From Actinomycetota bacterium (GTDB lineage Bacteria > Actinomycetota > Acidimicrobiia > Acidimicrobiales > JAJPHD01): DNA of 59,111 bases. The stretch lies in the NCBI GenBank assembly GCA_021325455.1, contig JAJPHD010000011.1, forward strand, positions 1 through 59,111, read 5' to 3'. Below are positions 1-8,721 of the stretch, piece after piece. Below the pieces are notes generated by a model that was not told the DNA's origin, made no database searches, and was given only the letters and a program-made list of their open reading frames with translations. Every line of letters begins with the position of its first letter. Position 1 is the stretch's first letter. The translations under genes and the position numbers were made by a program.

Positions 1-317
1 AAGGTGGCCTTCACCTCGGCTGACCGGGTCCGAGCGGTGCTGCACAACTTCGACTCCGACGGCTTCGAGTCGCTGTACCCCAAGTACGCAGGTGGCCGGC
101 CGCCGACCTTCACGCTGCCCCAGCGTCAGGAGATCAAGAAGATCGCCCTCTCCCGCCCGGCCGACCACGACCTGCCGTTCTCCACCTGGAGCCTTTCCAA
201 GCTGGCCGAGTTCTTGGTGGCTGAGGGGGTGGTCGACGACATCAGCCACGACCGCCACGCTCAGGACGCAAGACTCCGTGAACTGGTAAAACGCGCAAAC
301 GTTGCCTGATGCGGCAC
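1..317 (+). mobile_element. Internally deleted IS630-family element (truncated by window edge)
   Basis: The first 317 bases repeat, in inverted orientation, the two ends of the element at 58125-59111. Positions 1-249 match the 5' part of that transposase gene and about 250-317 match its last 20 codons plus the terminal sequence. About 670 bp of the interior, including the whole DDE catalytic core, is missing. The element ends at GCGGCAC (311-317), followed by TA at 318-319, the TA target dinucleotide expected for IS630/Tc1 relatives. The other end lies outside the window. This is a non-autonomous derivative that might be mobilised in trans by an intact copy; mobility is inference. Confidence 0.85.
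4..309 (+). pseudogene. IS630-family transposase remnant: N-terminal HTH joined to last 20 residues
   Basis: The 101-codon reading frame starts at GTG (a start upstream of the window is possible). Residues 1-81 equal the N-terminal winged-HTH region of the transposase at the right end of the window. Residues 82-101 equal its extreme C-terminus (HAQD...KRANVA) with one E-to-A change. The catalytic aspartates and glutamate are absent, so it cannot transpose. The deletion is in frame, so a short DNA-binding peptide could still be made and might compete with full transposase for the ends; that is speculation. The two joined segments share only the motif GCCACG near the junction, and both copies of it are kept, so simple recombination between them is not the explanation. 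Confidence 0.85.
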
Positions 318-409
318 TAGGTCATCGCCTGAAGGGACGCTTCAGATAGAAACGGTAAAGTTTTCAGCTCCGGCTTTCCGGGTGTCCCGCCGCCTGTCCC
401 CGCGACCGA

Positions 410-544
410 TTAGCACGTCAGAGAGCCCGACCGGTCCTCAGGATGCTTCAAGCCCGCCATGGCGAGAGCCAGAGCCACCGCTCCCACACCGAGCCCAGCC
501 GGCACCCTGGCTACCTGCGCCCGCCCTGGCCAGCTCAACCTCAT
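410..544 (-). CDS. Possible 44-residue single-pass membrane peptide downstream of lactate permease
   Basis: On the minus strand an ATG at 544 is preceded by AGAGGTG about 6 nt upstream and opens a 44-codon frame ending in TAA (412-410). The product has a basic N-terminus (MRLSWPGR), one hydrophobic stretch (about residues 15-34, rich in V, A, L and G) and a polar tail. It lies 52 bp downstream of the lactate permease stop on the same strand, so it could be cotranscribed as a small companion of the transporter. I do not recognise a family. The short length and the GC-rich context, where open frames are common, keep confidence low. Confidence 0.3.
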   Translation of the reverse strand: MRLSWPGRAQVARVPAGLGVGAVALALAMAGLKHPEDRSGSLTC

Positions 545-595
545 CCTCAGCACCTCTTGCTGCCGGTCCCTTCGTTCGCTCCAGTGCCGTAAGCG

Positions 596-2356
596 TTATA
601 GCCGCATGGCTCCCGGCAGCACGAAGAAGTACAGGCAGCCGATACCTATGAGGAAGGCCAGGATCACGAATGTCCATGCCATGTTATGGCGGATCACTTC
701 TCCCTCGTTGCGGACAAAGCCACTGGTTGACACGCCCACGCTGGCCGTCTGCGGGGCGACCGGTTTGCCCACCTCCGCTCCCACCGAGTTGAGGCTCGGG
801 AAGAGCAGGACAGGGGCCCCCAGTAGGCGGGCGACCGTGTACTGGAACTGGCCGAACACGGCGTTGGTCGAGGTGTTGCTGCCGGACAGGGCCACGCCTA
901 TCCAGCCCAGGAGGGCGGCCAGGACGATGTAGACAGTGCCCACCTTGGAAAAGCCGTTGGCCATGGAGTTGGCCATGCCCGAGAAGTTGAACACGTAGGC
1001 CAGCCCGTAGATCAGAGGGCCAACGAGCAAGGCCCCCCACATCTGGCGGAAGGTGTCGGCGAAGGTGCCGCGCAGAGCGCTCCATCCGGGCCGCAGGTAG
1101 GGCAGGATCAGCAGCCATGAAGCCAGGATGGCGGTGCCGGCGACGAAGGGCGCGTACTTCCAGTCAGCGCTGACTAAGGCGTGCCCCAGGGAGCTCACGG
1201 CCTTGACCGCTGGCTTGTAGGCCAGGTAGCTGGGAAGGGGTGACCAGGGTCCGGTCCAGCCGATGACGACCGCGACCAGGATGCCGAAGGGCACCAGTCC
1301 CCGGGCCGCCGCCCGGGCGCTAGCCGGCGACCATGACCTTCCGGGGGCACCCGGGGCGTCGGCGGTCAGGCCCGTCCCCGGTCGACCCCCCGCCAAAGGA
1401 CCTCCCGCCACCTGAGCCCCGCCGCCTACCGTCCCCGCAGCCGCCGCCGCGGCCACCTCCTCCTTGGTCAGCTCCCGCCCCCCGAAGCCGAGGATCGTCC
1501 GGGGACGCCAGACTTTCAGCAGGAGGAGCAAGGCGGCGAAGCACACCAGCGACCCGAAGATGTCAGGCAGGTAGGGGCCCAGGTAGACGGCGGTGGGGAA
1601 CTGGCCGGCGATATAGGCGAGGGATCCCACTACGGCCAGGGGCCACCCGTCACGCAGGCCCCGCTTGCCGCTCACCAGGTAGATGAGGACCCAGGGCGGG
1701 AAGAGGGCCAGGATGGCCACGATCTTGCCGATGGCCGCCGATAGGGCGAGGAGGGGCAGTCCCGTTACCGCTGCCAGCCCGATGATCGGGGCGCCGAGGG
1801 CGCCAAAGGACACCGGGGCGTTGTTGGCCAGGGCGGCGACCCGGATGGCGTCCAGCTCGACCACGCCCAAGGCGATGAGGATGGGGGCCACCACGGCCCA
1901 CGGGTAGCCGAACCCCACCAGGCCCTCCATGAGAGCCCCGAAGGCCCACGCCATCAGCAAGGCCTGGACCCGGACGTCAACCGTGGCCTGGGCGATGAGC
2001 CAGCGCTTGAGGTCGTCGAAGGCCCCAGTGCGGACCATGGTGTTGTAGATCACGACGCCCCAGAACACGATCCAGTCGATGGACCAGACGCCGGTAGCCG
2101 CTCCGAGCCCGTAGGCAGCGAAAGCCGCCCCGGTCGGGGTGTGCCAGGCCACAATGCCCAGCAGGATGGTTATGGCCGAGCCGATGATCACCGACCGCCA
2201 AGCGTTGATGCGCAGGACGCCGAGCATCACCAGCAGGCTGGCCACGGGGACCAAGGCCAGCAGAGTGTCCCCGGTAACGGAGTGGAGGGGATCGAGTACC
2301 TGGTGGAACACTGCCGGCGTCCCCTTGTCAATCGGCAGATCGAGCATCCACAGCAT
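596..2356 (-). CDS. lldP: L-lactate permease (LctP/LldP family)
   Basis: A 586-residue integral membrane protein for proton-coupled uptake of lactate (and often glycolate). It shows the many-TM pattern and family signatures of LctP: an early FHQVLDP segment, the GFGYPWAVVAP region, the NNAPVSFGALGAP loop and, near the C-terminus, the SGSNTSTNAVFGQFQ and SLNSVGAEVGKPVAPQ motifs. A poorly ordered Ala/Gly/Pro-rich loop interrupts the TM core around residues 300-350. The frame is open to 2425, but the ATG at 2356 lies just after the stop of the upstream gene (2368), giving an 11-nt gap and probable translational coupling, so I prefer it. No lactate dehydrogenase gene is next to it in the window. 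Confidence 0.9.
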   Translation of the reverse strand: MLWMLDLPIDKGTPAVFHQVLDPLHSVTGDTLLALVPVASLLVMLGVLRINAWRSVIIGSAITILLGIVAWHTPTGAAFAAYGLGAATGVWSIDWIVFWGVVIYNTMVRTGAFDDLKRWLIAQATVDVRVQALLMAWAFGALMEGLVGFGYPWAVVAPILIALGVVELDAIRVAALANNAPVSFGALGAPIIGLAAVTGLPLLALSAAIGKIVAILALFPPWVLIYLVSGKRGLRDGWPLAVVGSLAYIAGQFPTAVYLGPYLPDIFGSLVCFAALLLLLKVWRPRTILGFGGRELTKEEVAAAAAAGTVGGGAQVAGGPLAGGRPGTGLTADAPGAPGRSWSPASARAAARGLVPFGILVAVVIGWTGPWSPLPSYLAYKPAVKAVSSLGHALVSADWKYAPFVAGTAILASWLLILPYLRPGWSALRGTFADTFRQMWGALLVGPLIYGLAYVFNFSGMANSMANGFSKVGTVYIVLAALLGWIGVALSGSNTSTNAVFGQFQYTVARLLGAPVLLFPSLNSVGAEVGKPVAPQTASVGVSTSGFVRNEGEVIRHNMAWTFVILAFLIGIGCLYFFVLPGAMRL

Positions 2357-2367
2357 CTGGCTATAAG

Positions 2368-2727
2368 TCAGGACCCAACTGCCTGTTCGTCGATTAGTTC
2401 GGCAAGATTGGCCCTTGGGTACCAAGTGAGCTCAGTGTCGAGCTCGATGGGTTGCATGCTGAGGCCGATCCAATTCGCCCTCTGCCTCGGCCTGCGGCCC
2501 GCCACCGCTACGCTGCCGATAGTACCGACCAGCGGTTCGTACCGTTGGACGGCCACTATGGGCGGATCCTCGTCGGGAAGGCCCCTTACGTACTCAGCTG
2601 GCTGGCCAAGAGCTTCAGCAGAAGCGAGGTTTCGCGAATCATTTGGGACGCTCAGATCAGATGCTTTGTAATGGCGCCACTCGGCTTGCATACCGAAGGA
2701 TGTGGCCAGTCTCTCCTGAACGCCCAT
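2368..2727 (-). CDS. Conserved-looking hypothetical protein upstream of and coupled to lactate permease
   Basis: A 119-residue frame starts at ATG 2727 behind AAAGGAG (about 6 nt spacing) and ends 11 nt before the permease start, so the two are likely one operon. The product is soluble-looking with no signal peptide. It has a WRHYKASDLSVPNDS stretch, a YVRGLPDEDPPIVAVQRYEPLVG core and an acidic C-terminus. I do not recognise the family. Its coupling to lldP suggests a role in lactate metabolism or transporter control, but nothing in the sequence proves this. Confidence 0.6.
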   Translation of the reverse strand: MGVQERLATSFGMQAEWRHYKASDLSVPNDSRNLASAEALGQPAEYVRGLPDEDPPIVAVQRYEPLVGTIGSVAVAGRRPRQRANWIGLSMQPIELDTELTWYPRANLAELIDEQAVGS

Positions 2728-3042
2728 CACCGCTCCTTTCTCCGCCCCGCCCTGGTGCACCTTCAGCTGACCGGCCAAGTGTAACCCAGCGCCGTTGACG
2801 TTTAGGTGAATACTTTGCGAACAGGGTTCGCCCGACAGGGCAAGGCGCAAGGTGACGGCGCGTCGCCGGCACAAGAGGAGCGGCCTATCCTGTGCTCTGA
2901 GACTTCAGCCTCCAGGTGCCCCGAACTTGCAGGGGCTGCGGCTCCCTAAAGTTGGCCTGGCCCCAGGGAGGCCGAAGAAGCGGTAGGCAGCCGCCCCCAG
3001 GGACATATTGAGGCCCTCAACACCAGCGGGGCAAGGACACTG
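2728..3042. other. Intergenic stretch between lactate operon and integrase relic
   Basis: No convincing gene is visible. It must contain the promoter of the 2368-2727/lldP unit (minus strand). The right part probably includes decayed upstream sequence of the integrase relic that begins near 3043. Confidence 0.4.
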
Positions 3043-3819
3043 GTGCTCGCAACCACCACCTTTGCCACCCAGACCGGCGCCGACCGCTTCCTCGCCGCTC
3101 AAAACCGGGGCGCCTGGGTGGACCCGTCGACGGGTCAGGTCAGCCTGGAGCGGCACGCCCAGGCATGGCTCGAGCGGCGCACCGACCTACGGGCCACGAC
3201 CCGGAGCAAGTACCGCCACCTCCTCTCAAAGCACATCCTCCCCGCCCTGGAAAGCACCCCCCTGGGGCGCCTCCAGCCCTCCGCCGTGCGCGCCTGGTAC
3301 CTGGCGCTCAGGGGGCGCCACCCGGCCACCAGCGAGGATGCTTACCGCCTCCTGCGGGCCATCCTCAGCACCGCCGTTACCGACGGCCTGGTGGCGGTGA
3401 CCCCCTGCAAGGTGAGGGGGCCGGCTCCGTCCGCTCTCCTGAGCGCCCCACGGTGAGCATTGCCGAACCGGCCGCGGCGGTCGAGGCCGCCCCGGACCGC
3501 TACCGCCTGGCCCTGCTGTTGGCCGCCTGGGGGCAACTGCGCCGAGGGGAGCTGTTGGCCCTGCGCCGGCGCCACCTGGACACGCTGCACGGCACGGTCA
3601 GGGTCGAGGCCGCCTACGTGATAACTGCGGACGGGACCCTGCTGCTCGACAGGCCCAAGAGTGAAGCCGGCACGCGCACTCTCACCCTCCCCCGCCCTGG
3701 CCGAGCTGGTGCGCCCCGCCGACGTGGTGGCCTTGCCGACAGGAGGGGCACAAATGGGGCACGAGGCGGAGCGCGAGCGCCCCAAGGGGAGGACGTCCTC
3801 GAGCAAACATGGCCTCTGA
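3043..3819 (+). pseudogene. Decayed tyrosine recombinase (phage-type integrase)
   Basis: The first frame encodes an N-terminal SAM-like core-binding domain typical of actinobacterial phage integrases (LERHAQAWLERR, TRSKYRHLLSKHILPALESTPLGRLQP, RLLRAILSTAV). A frameshift in a G run near 3413-3419 moves the continuation to another frame. That frame has ERPTVSIAE and the box I segment WGQLRRGELLALRRRHLD with the first catalytic Arg. A second, compensating shift occurs in a C run near 3690, and the frame then ends in TGA at 3817-3819. The H-x-x-R and catalytic Tyr boxes are missing, so the protein is inactive. It points at and ends 14 bp from the 3' end of the tRNA-Glu gene, the classical position of an integrase next to its attachment site. 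Confidence 0.85.
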
Positions 3820-3833
3820 CCAAGGAATTTGCC

Positions 3834-3909
3834 TGGCAGCCCCAACGGGGTTCGAACCCGTGTCTCCACCTTGAGAGGGTGGTGTCCTAGGCCGCTAGAC
3901 GATGGGGCC
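3834..3909 (-). tRNA. tRNA-Glu (anticodon CTC)
   Basis: The minus strand folds as a full cloverleaf. The acceptor stem is GGCCCCA/TGGGGCT, the D arm is GTCT...AGGA, and the anticodon stem CCACC/GGTGG closes the loop CTCTCAA (anticodon CTC). The T arm GGG-TTCGAAC is canonical and the discriminator is G. CCA is encoded at 3836-3834. The 3' end faces the integrase relic, so this gene was probably the integration target. It lies near tRNA-Gln and gltX, a grouping familiar in actinobacteria. Confidence 0.95.
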
Positions 3910-4232
3910 GAGCGGGACCAACCGAGGATACAGGCTTCGCGGCGCCGGCCCGACCTTGGGCGGCGCCGGCCCGAGCACAGGGCGGCTCAGGTGAGGTCCT
4001 CCCACGTCCACCTCGATGGCTGGCAGCTTTCCAGCGCCGACCGGTGACCGGTGGCAAGGGGCGGCCGAGCCCGGTGCCAGGTGGGGGCGTCGTCCCAGCA
4101 GGGCCGGAGAGGTCCGGTCGGCTGAGCCCCCAGCGGTCTCCCGGGGCGAGGTCACCGGCCCTGCCGGGGCCTGTGGGAGTAGCCTGGGCCGGCGTCGACC
4201 AGGCCGCCAAACGCAACCCGCCGGGAGGACCG
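3910..4232. other. Intergenic region upstream of tRNA-Glu and trpB2
   Basis: A divergent spacer that should hold the tRNA-Glu promoter (minus) and the trpB2 promoter (plus). A TAGCCT hexamer about 55 bp before the trpB2 start could act as a -10 element. No open frame here looks like a real gene. Confidence 0.35.
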
Positions 4233-5600
4233 ATGACGAGCGAGCAGACCAAGTACACCCTGCCCGAGTCGGAGTTGCCCACCCGGTGGTACAACCTCGT
4301 CCCGGACCTGCCCTCGCCTCCCCCACCCCCGCTGCACCCCGCCACCCTCCAGCCCGTGGGGCCCGAGGACCTGGCTCCCCTCTTCCCCACCGACCTCATC
4401 CTCCAGGAGGTGTCACCCGACCCCTACATCGATATCCCCGAGGAGGTCCGGGACGTCTACCGGCTGTGGCGGCCCACTCCCTTGTTCCGGGCCCGGCGCC
4501 TCGAACGAGCCCTGGGCACCCCGGCCCACATCTACTACAAGTATGAAGGCGTCAGCCCGGTGGGATCCCACAAGCCCAACACGGCCGTCCCCCAGGTCTT
4601 CTACAACGCCCGCCAGGGAATCCGCCGCCTGACCACCGAGACCGGTGCCGGGCAGTGGGGCAGCGCCCTGGCCTTTGCCTGCGCCATGTTCGACGTGGCC
4701 TGCGAGGTGTGGATGGTCCGCGTGTCCTACGAGCAGAAGCCCTACCGCCGCTCCATGATGCAGACCTACGGCGCCACCGTTCACGCCAGTCCCTCAGACC
4801 TCACCGAGTCGGGGAGGAAGGCCTTGGCCAACGACCCCGACAGCCCCGGGAGCCTCGGGATCGCCATCTCCGAGGCCGTCGAGGAGGCGGCCGCCCACGA
4901 GGACACCCGCTACTCCCTCGGCAGCGTCCTCAACCACGTCCTGCTCCACCAGACCGTCATCGGGGAGGAGGCCATGAGCCAGCTGGCCCTGGCGGGGGAG
5001 GTCCCCGACCTCATCGTGGGCTGCACCGGGGGAGGGTCGAACTTCGCCGGACTGGCCTTCCCCTTCCTGCGGGAGAAGCTGGCCGGGCGCATGGACCCCC
5101 GCATACTGGCCGTCGAGCCGACAGCCTGCCCCTCGTTCACGAGGGGCACCTACGCCTACGACTTCGGGGACACGGCCGGGCTGACCCCCCTCATGAAGAT
5201 GCACACCCTGGGCCATGACTTCATCCCCGACCCCATCCATGCCGGCGGCCTGCGCTACCACGGCATGTCCCCCCTCCTCTCCCATGTCTACGAGCTGGGC
5301 CTCATCGAGGCCGAGGCCCGTCCCCAGACGGAGTGCTTCGAGGCCGGGGTCACCTTTGCCCGCGCCGAGGGCATCATCCCCGCCCCCGAGCCCACCCACG
5401 CCCTGGCCGCCACCCTGGCCGAGGCCCGCCGCTGCGCCGAGACGGGGGAGCCCAAGGTCATCCTCACCGCCCTGTGCGGGCACGGGCACTTCGACATGAC
5501 CGCCTACGATCGCTACCTGGCGGGAGACCTGGTCGACTACGAGTACCCGAGCGAGAAGGTCCAGGCGGCCCTGACCCGGCTCCCCAACCCGGAGCTGTGA
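4233..5600 (+). CDS. trpB2: TrpB2-type tryptophan synthase beta chain
   Basis: A 455-residue PLP enzyme that condenses indole (or a related acceptor) with serine. It has the long N-terminal extension and features that separate TrpB2 from TrpB1: the [14 protein letters not shown] segment, [18 protein letters not shown] with the PLP lysine at about residue 114, [12 protein letters not shown] and the phosphate-binding GGGSN at 266-270. TrpB2 enzymes act without, or with only a weak dependence on, TrpA and may salvage indole or act as serine deaminases. No trpA lies nearby, consistent with a stand-alone role. The start is the ATG behind GGGAGG; the frame is open upstream to 4044 without a comparable ribosome site. 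Confidence 0.93.
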   Translation: MTSEQTKYTLPESELPTRWYNLVPDLPSPPPPPLHPATLQPVGPEDLAPLFPTDLILQEVSPDPYIDIPEEVRDVYRLWRPTPLFRARRLERALGTPAHIYYKYEGVSPVGSHKPNTAVPQVFYNARQGIRRLTTETGAGQWGSALAFACAMFDVACEVWMVRVSYEQKPYRRSMMQTYGATVHASPSDLTESGRKALANDPDSPGSLGIAISEAVEEAAAHEDTRYSLGSVLNHVLLHQTVIGEEAMSQLALAGEVPDLIVGCTGGGSNFAGLAFPFLREKLAGRMDPRILAVEPTACPSFTRGTYAYDFGDTAGLTPLMKMHTLGHDFIPDPIHAGGLRYHGMSPLLSHVYELGLIEAEARPQTECFEAGVTFARAEGIIPAPEPTHALAATLAEARRCAETGEPKVILTALCGHGHFDMTAYDRYLAGDLVDYEYPSEKVQAALTRLPNPEL

Positions 5601-5650
5601 GGCCCGAAGGGGTGCCCACCCCCAACAAGGGCAGGGTCCACCGACGCTAG

Positions 5651-5722
5651 CTCGGGGGGGAGGACTCGAACCCCCAACGGCAGGGCCAGAACCTGCTGTG
5701 TTGCCGATTACACCACCCCCGA
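5651..5722 (-). tRNA. tRNA-Gln (anticodon CTG)
   Basis: The minus strand gives a complete cloverleaf of 72 nt. The acceptor stem is TCGGGGG/CCCCCGA, the D stem GTGT/ACAC, and the anticodon stem GCAGG/CCTGC closes loop TTCTGGC (anticodon CTG). The T arm is GGGGG-TTCGAGT-CCTCC, with discriminator G. No CCA is encoded. It sits upstream of a DUF218 gene and gltX on the same strand. Confidence 0.94.
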
Positions 5723-5743
5723 ACGGGTTGTGTCCCGACCAGC

Positions 5744-6379
5744 CTAGCGTGCCGGCGGGCGGAGGCGCCCATGCATCCAGCGGCTCAGGCGGCCGTAGCC
5801 CACGATGGTGCCCACCGCCACCGCCACCGTCTCCCTGGCGTAGTAGGGCACGGCCGCCCAACCCCTGATGGGCGAGAGCCGGGTCGGCGAGGGGTGGGGG
5901 TCGAGGCCCAGGCTCGAGGCCATGGCCATGATGCGCTCCTCGTGATAGGGGTCGGAGACGAGCAGCACATCGCTCAGGTGCCGGGGCAGGAGGTAGGCGG
6001 CGGCAAGGTCCAGTGACTGCCAGGAGTCCCGCCCCCCCACCTCGGCGGCGATGGCCGAGGCCGGCACCCCCTGGCCCTCCAGCCAGGCGGCGGAGGCCTG
6101 GGCCTCGGTGTGGGAGTCACCTTCCTCCTTGCCCCCCGTGACCACGATCGACGAGGCCCGGTGGTCCCTCCAGAGAGCCAGCACGTGGGCCAGCCGGGCC
6201 CGCAGGACGGGCGAGGGCCGCCCGTCGTACTGGGCAGCCCCCATGACCACGATGGCCTGGGCCGACTGGGCGTCGTTGCGCCGCGAGGTCCACCAGACCT
6301 GGATGGCGGTGACCCCCAGGTAGCCGGCGGCCACGACGACCGCCAGGGCCAGGCCTCGCCGGGCCGCCCGCCGGGGCAC
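5744..6379 (-). CDS. DUF218 (YdcF/SanA/ElyC-like) membrane-anchored protein
   Basis: A 211-residue protein with one N-terminal TM segment (about residues 9-28) and an outward DUF218 domain. The domain shows AIVVMGAAQYDGRPSPVLRARL, SSIVVTGGKEEGDSHTEA and VLLVSDPYHEERIM, which are typical of the YdcF/ElyC/SanA group linked to envelope maintenance and undecaprenyl-carrier metabolism. It starts with GTG behind TGAGG, 24 bp after gltX, so it probably forms the tail of the hydroxyacyl-CoA dehydrogenase/gltX unit. The biochemical activity in this family is poorly defined. Confidence 0.85.
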   Translation of the reverse strand: MPRRAARRGLALAVVVAAGYLGVTAIQVWWTSRRNDAQSAQAIVVMGAAQYDGRPSPVLRARLAHVLALWRDHRASSIVVTGGKEEGDSHTEAQASAAWLEGQGVPASAIAAEVGGRDSWQSLDLAAAYLLPRHLSDVLLVSDPYHEERIMAMASSLGLDPHPSPTRLSPIRGWAAVPYYARETVAVAVGTIVGYGRLSRWMHGRLRPPAR

Positions 6380-6403
6380 CCTCAGATCACCGGGACGAGG
6401 GAA

Positions 6404-7819
6404 TCACTCACCCGGTCCTCCGAGGCGCTCCAGGGCGCCGGCCAAGCGCCGGCGCACCGGGTCCCGCCCCAGCACCTCGAGCGACTCGAACAGGGGAGGC
6501 CCCACCCGCCTGCCCGTGACCGCCACTCGGATGGGGGCCTGGGCCTTGGCCAGCTTCAGCCCCACCTCCTCGGCAATGGTGAGGGTCACGGCGTGCAAGG
6601 TGGGCGCCTCCCAGGGGCAGTCCTCGTAGGCATGAAGGGCCCGCTCCAGCACCTCAGCGGCGGTGTCGGGGTCCCTCACCATCACCCTCTCCCAGGAGTC
6701 CGGGTCCACCTCGGGCTCCTCCCGGAACACGAAATCCACCATGCCGGGCACTGCTGAGAGGACGTCCACCCGTTCCTGGACGAGGGGGGCCAGGCGGGCA
6801 AAGGCCTTGGGGTCGAAGCGCTCCGCCGGCCATGGTCCCCGCTCCAGGAAGGGCTGGCAGGCCTGGACGAAGGCCTCGGCGGAGAGGGCCCGCAAGTACA
6901 CGCCGTTGAAGTGACGCAGCTTGGCCAGGTCGAACTGGGCTGGCGAGGGGTTCACGTCCTCCAGCCGGAACTGGGCCACCATCTCCTCCCGGGACAGGAC
7001 CTCCCCTTCGCCCTCGGGCCCCCAGCCCAGCAGGGCCAGGTAGTTGACGAGGGCATCGGGGAGATAGCCCTGCTCCTTGTAGGACTCCACGGCAACGGGG
7101 TCCCTGCGCTTGGACAACTTCTGGCGCTGCTCGTTGACCAGCAGGGGAAGGTGGGCAAAGACGGGCTCGGGCCCCGCACCCAGGGCGCGCCAGAGCAACA
7201 GGTACTTGGGCGTGTTGGGCAGGTGCTCCTCGCCCCGCACCACGTGGGACACGGCCATGTCCGCGTCGTCCACGACATTGGCCAGGATGAACAGGGGGTC
7301 CCCGTTGGCCCGCATCAGGACGAAGTCCTCGATGGCGCGGTGCTCCACCACCACCTCCCCCCTGATGAGGTCGTGGACCGTCGTCGACCCCTCGTCAGGC
7401 GTCCGGAACCGCAGGGCCCGCCCCGGTCCCGGCCCGAGGCCCCGGTCCCGGCAGTAGCCGTCGTAGCCGGGCGGGCCCCCACCCCGCGCCCTGGCCCGGG
7501 CCTCGATCTGGTTCTTGGTGCACTCGCACCAGTAGGCGGAGCCGGCCTCCCGCAACCGGGCCGCGGCGTCGGCGTAGAGGGAGCGCCTTTTCGATTGGAA
7601 GAACGGGCCTTCGTCCCAGCCCAGGCCGAGCCATTCCAGGGACGAGCAGATCCCGTCCACCCATTCCTCCCTCCCCCGCTCGGTGTCGGTGTCCTCGATG
7701 CGAAGGATGAGGGTGCCGCCCTCCCGGCGGGCCACCAGCCAGTTGTAGAGGGCAGCACGGGCCGAGCCCACATGGAGGAACCCCGTCGGTGAGGGGGCGA
7801 AGCGGAGCCGGGGGGCCAT
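6404..7819 (-). CDS. gltX: Glutamyl-tRNA synthetase
   Basis: A 471-residue class I aminoacyl-tRNA synthetase that charges tRNA-Glu (and often tRNA-Gln, later amidated by GatCAB). The HIGH-type motif is HVGS (residues 16-19, after FAPSPTGFL) and the KMSKS-type motif is KLSKR (234-238). A partial zinc-binding knuckle WCECTK...YDGYCRD lies near 98-124. The ATG at 7819 overlaps the upstream dehydrogenase stop as TGATG, so translation is coupled; the frame is open a further 20 codons upstream but that extension lacks homology. Genes for tRNA-Gln and tRNA-Glu lie just downstream, so substrate and enzyme are clustered. Confidence 0.95.
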   Translation of the reverse strand: MAPRLRFAPSPTGFLHVGSARAALYNWLVARREGGTLILRIEDTDTERGREEWVDGICSSLEWLGLGWDEGPFFQSKRRSLYADAAARLREAGSAYWCECTKNQIEARARARGGGPPGYDGYCRDRGLGPGPGRALRFRTPDEGSTTVHDLIRGEVVVEHRAIEDFVLMRANGDPLFILANVVDDADMAVSHVVRGEEHLPNTPKYLLLWRALGAGPEPVFAHLPLLVNEQRQKLSKRRDPVAVESYKEQGYLPDALVNYLALLGWGPEGEGEVLSREEMVAQFRLEDVNPSPAQFDLAKLRHFNGVYLRALSAEAFVQACQPFLERGPWPAERFDPKAFARLAPLVQERVDVLSAVPGMVDFVFREEPEVDPDSWERVMVRDPDTAAEVLERALHAYEDCPWEAPTLHAVTLTIAEEVGLKLAKAQAPIRVAVTGRRVGPPLFESLEVLGRDPVRRRLAGALERLGGPGE

Positions 7820-8682
7820 CAGCAGGCGTAGCTGTAGAACCCCCGGCCCGCCTTGCGGCCGAGAAGGCCGGCCTGGCACATGCGGTTGAGGAGGGGCGGC
7901 GGGGCGTAGAGGGGCTCCTTGAACTCGGCGTAGAGGGACTCGGCTACTGCCTTGGTGGTGTCCAACCCGATGAGGTCACAGAGAGCCAGGGGGCCCATGG
8001 GGTGGGCGCAGCCTTCGACCATGCCGGCGTCGATGTCCTCGGCGGTGGCGAAGCCGGACTCCAGCATGCGGATGGCAGAGAGGATGTAGGGGATCAGGAG
8101 GGCGTTGACGATGAAGCCGGCCCGGTCCTTGGCCCGGATGACCCGCTTGCCGAGCACCTCGGTGGCGAAGGACTCGGCCCGGGCCGCCGTGTCGTCGCCG
8201 GTGAGGAGGCAGGTGACCAGCTCCACCAGGCGTAGCACCGGCACGGGGTTGAAGAAGTGGATGCCGACGACGGACTGGGGGCGCTGGGTGGCCATGGCCA
8301 GCTTCATGATGGGGATGGAAGAGGTGTTGGAGGCCAGTATGGCTTGGGGGTCGGCGACGACCTTGTCCAGCGCCTGGAAGACCTCGAGCTTGGCGTCCTC
8401 GGCCTCCACCACCGCCTCGACCACCAGTTGGCGGTCGGCCATCTGGCCCATGTCGATCCCGAACGAGAGGCGCTCCTCGGCCAGGGCCCTCGCGTCCTGG
8501 TCGATCTTGCCCGCCTTCACCGCCCGGTCCAGGGATGCCTGCAGCCGCCGGCGTCCCCTCTCCATGGCCTCCTCGTCGGCCTCCACGACCACCACGTCGA
8601 GCCCGGCCCGGGCACAGACCTCGGCGATGCCCGAGCCCATGAGGCCGCAGCCGACAACGCCTACCCGCTCAATGCTGTCCAT
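7819..8682 (-). CDS. 3-hydroxybutyryl/3-hydroxyacyl-CoA dehydrogenase
   Basis: A 287-residue NAD-dependent enzyme oxidising or reducing 3-hydroxyacyl-CoA in fatty-acid or butyrate-type metabolism. The Rossmann motif is GVVGCGLMGSG (about 8-18). The catalytic dyad is His142 (IHFFNPVP) and Glu154, and the following Asn193 (GFIVNALL) completes the active site. It is a single-domain HBD/PaaH-type enzyme, not fused to a hydratase. A GTG at 8691 is also in frame, but the ATG at 8682 sits behind TAGGGTG and is preferred. It is coupled by TGATG to gltX, an odd functional pairing seen as simple operon packing. Confidence 0.93.
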   Translation of the reverse strand: MDSIERVGVVGCGLMGSGIAEVCARAGLDVVVVEADEEAMERGRRRLQASLDRAVKAGKIDQDARALAEERLSFGIDMGQMADRQLVVEAVVEAEDAKLEVFQALDKVVADPQAILASNTSSIPIMKLAMATQRPQSVVGIHFFNPVPVLRLVELVTCLLTGDDTAARAESFATEVLGKRVIRAKDRAGFIVNALLIPYILSAIRMLESGFATAEDIDAGMVEGCAHPMGPLALCDLIGLDTTKAVAESLYAEFKEPLYAPPPLLNRMCQAGLLGRKAGRGFYSYAC

Positions 8683-8721
8683 GGGAATCACCCTACTTAG
8701 GCGAGGGCGGAGAGTACGCGG

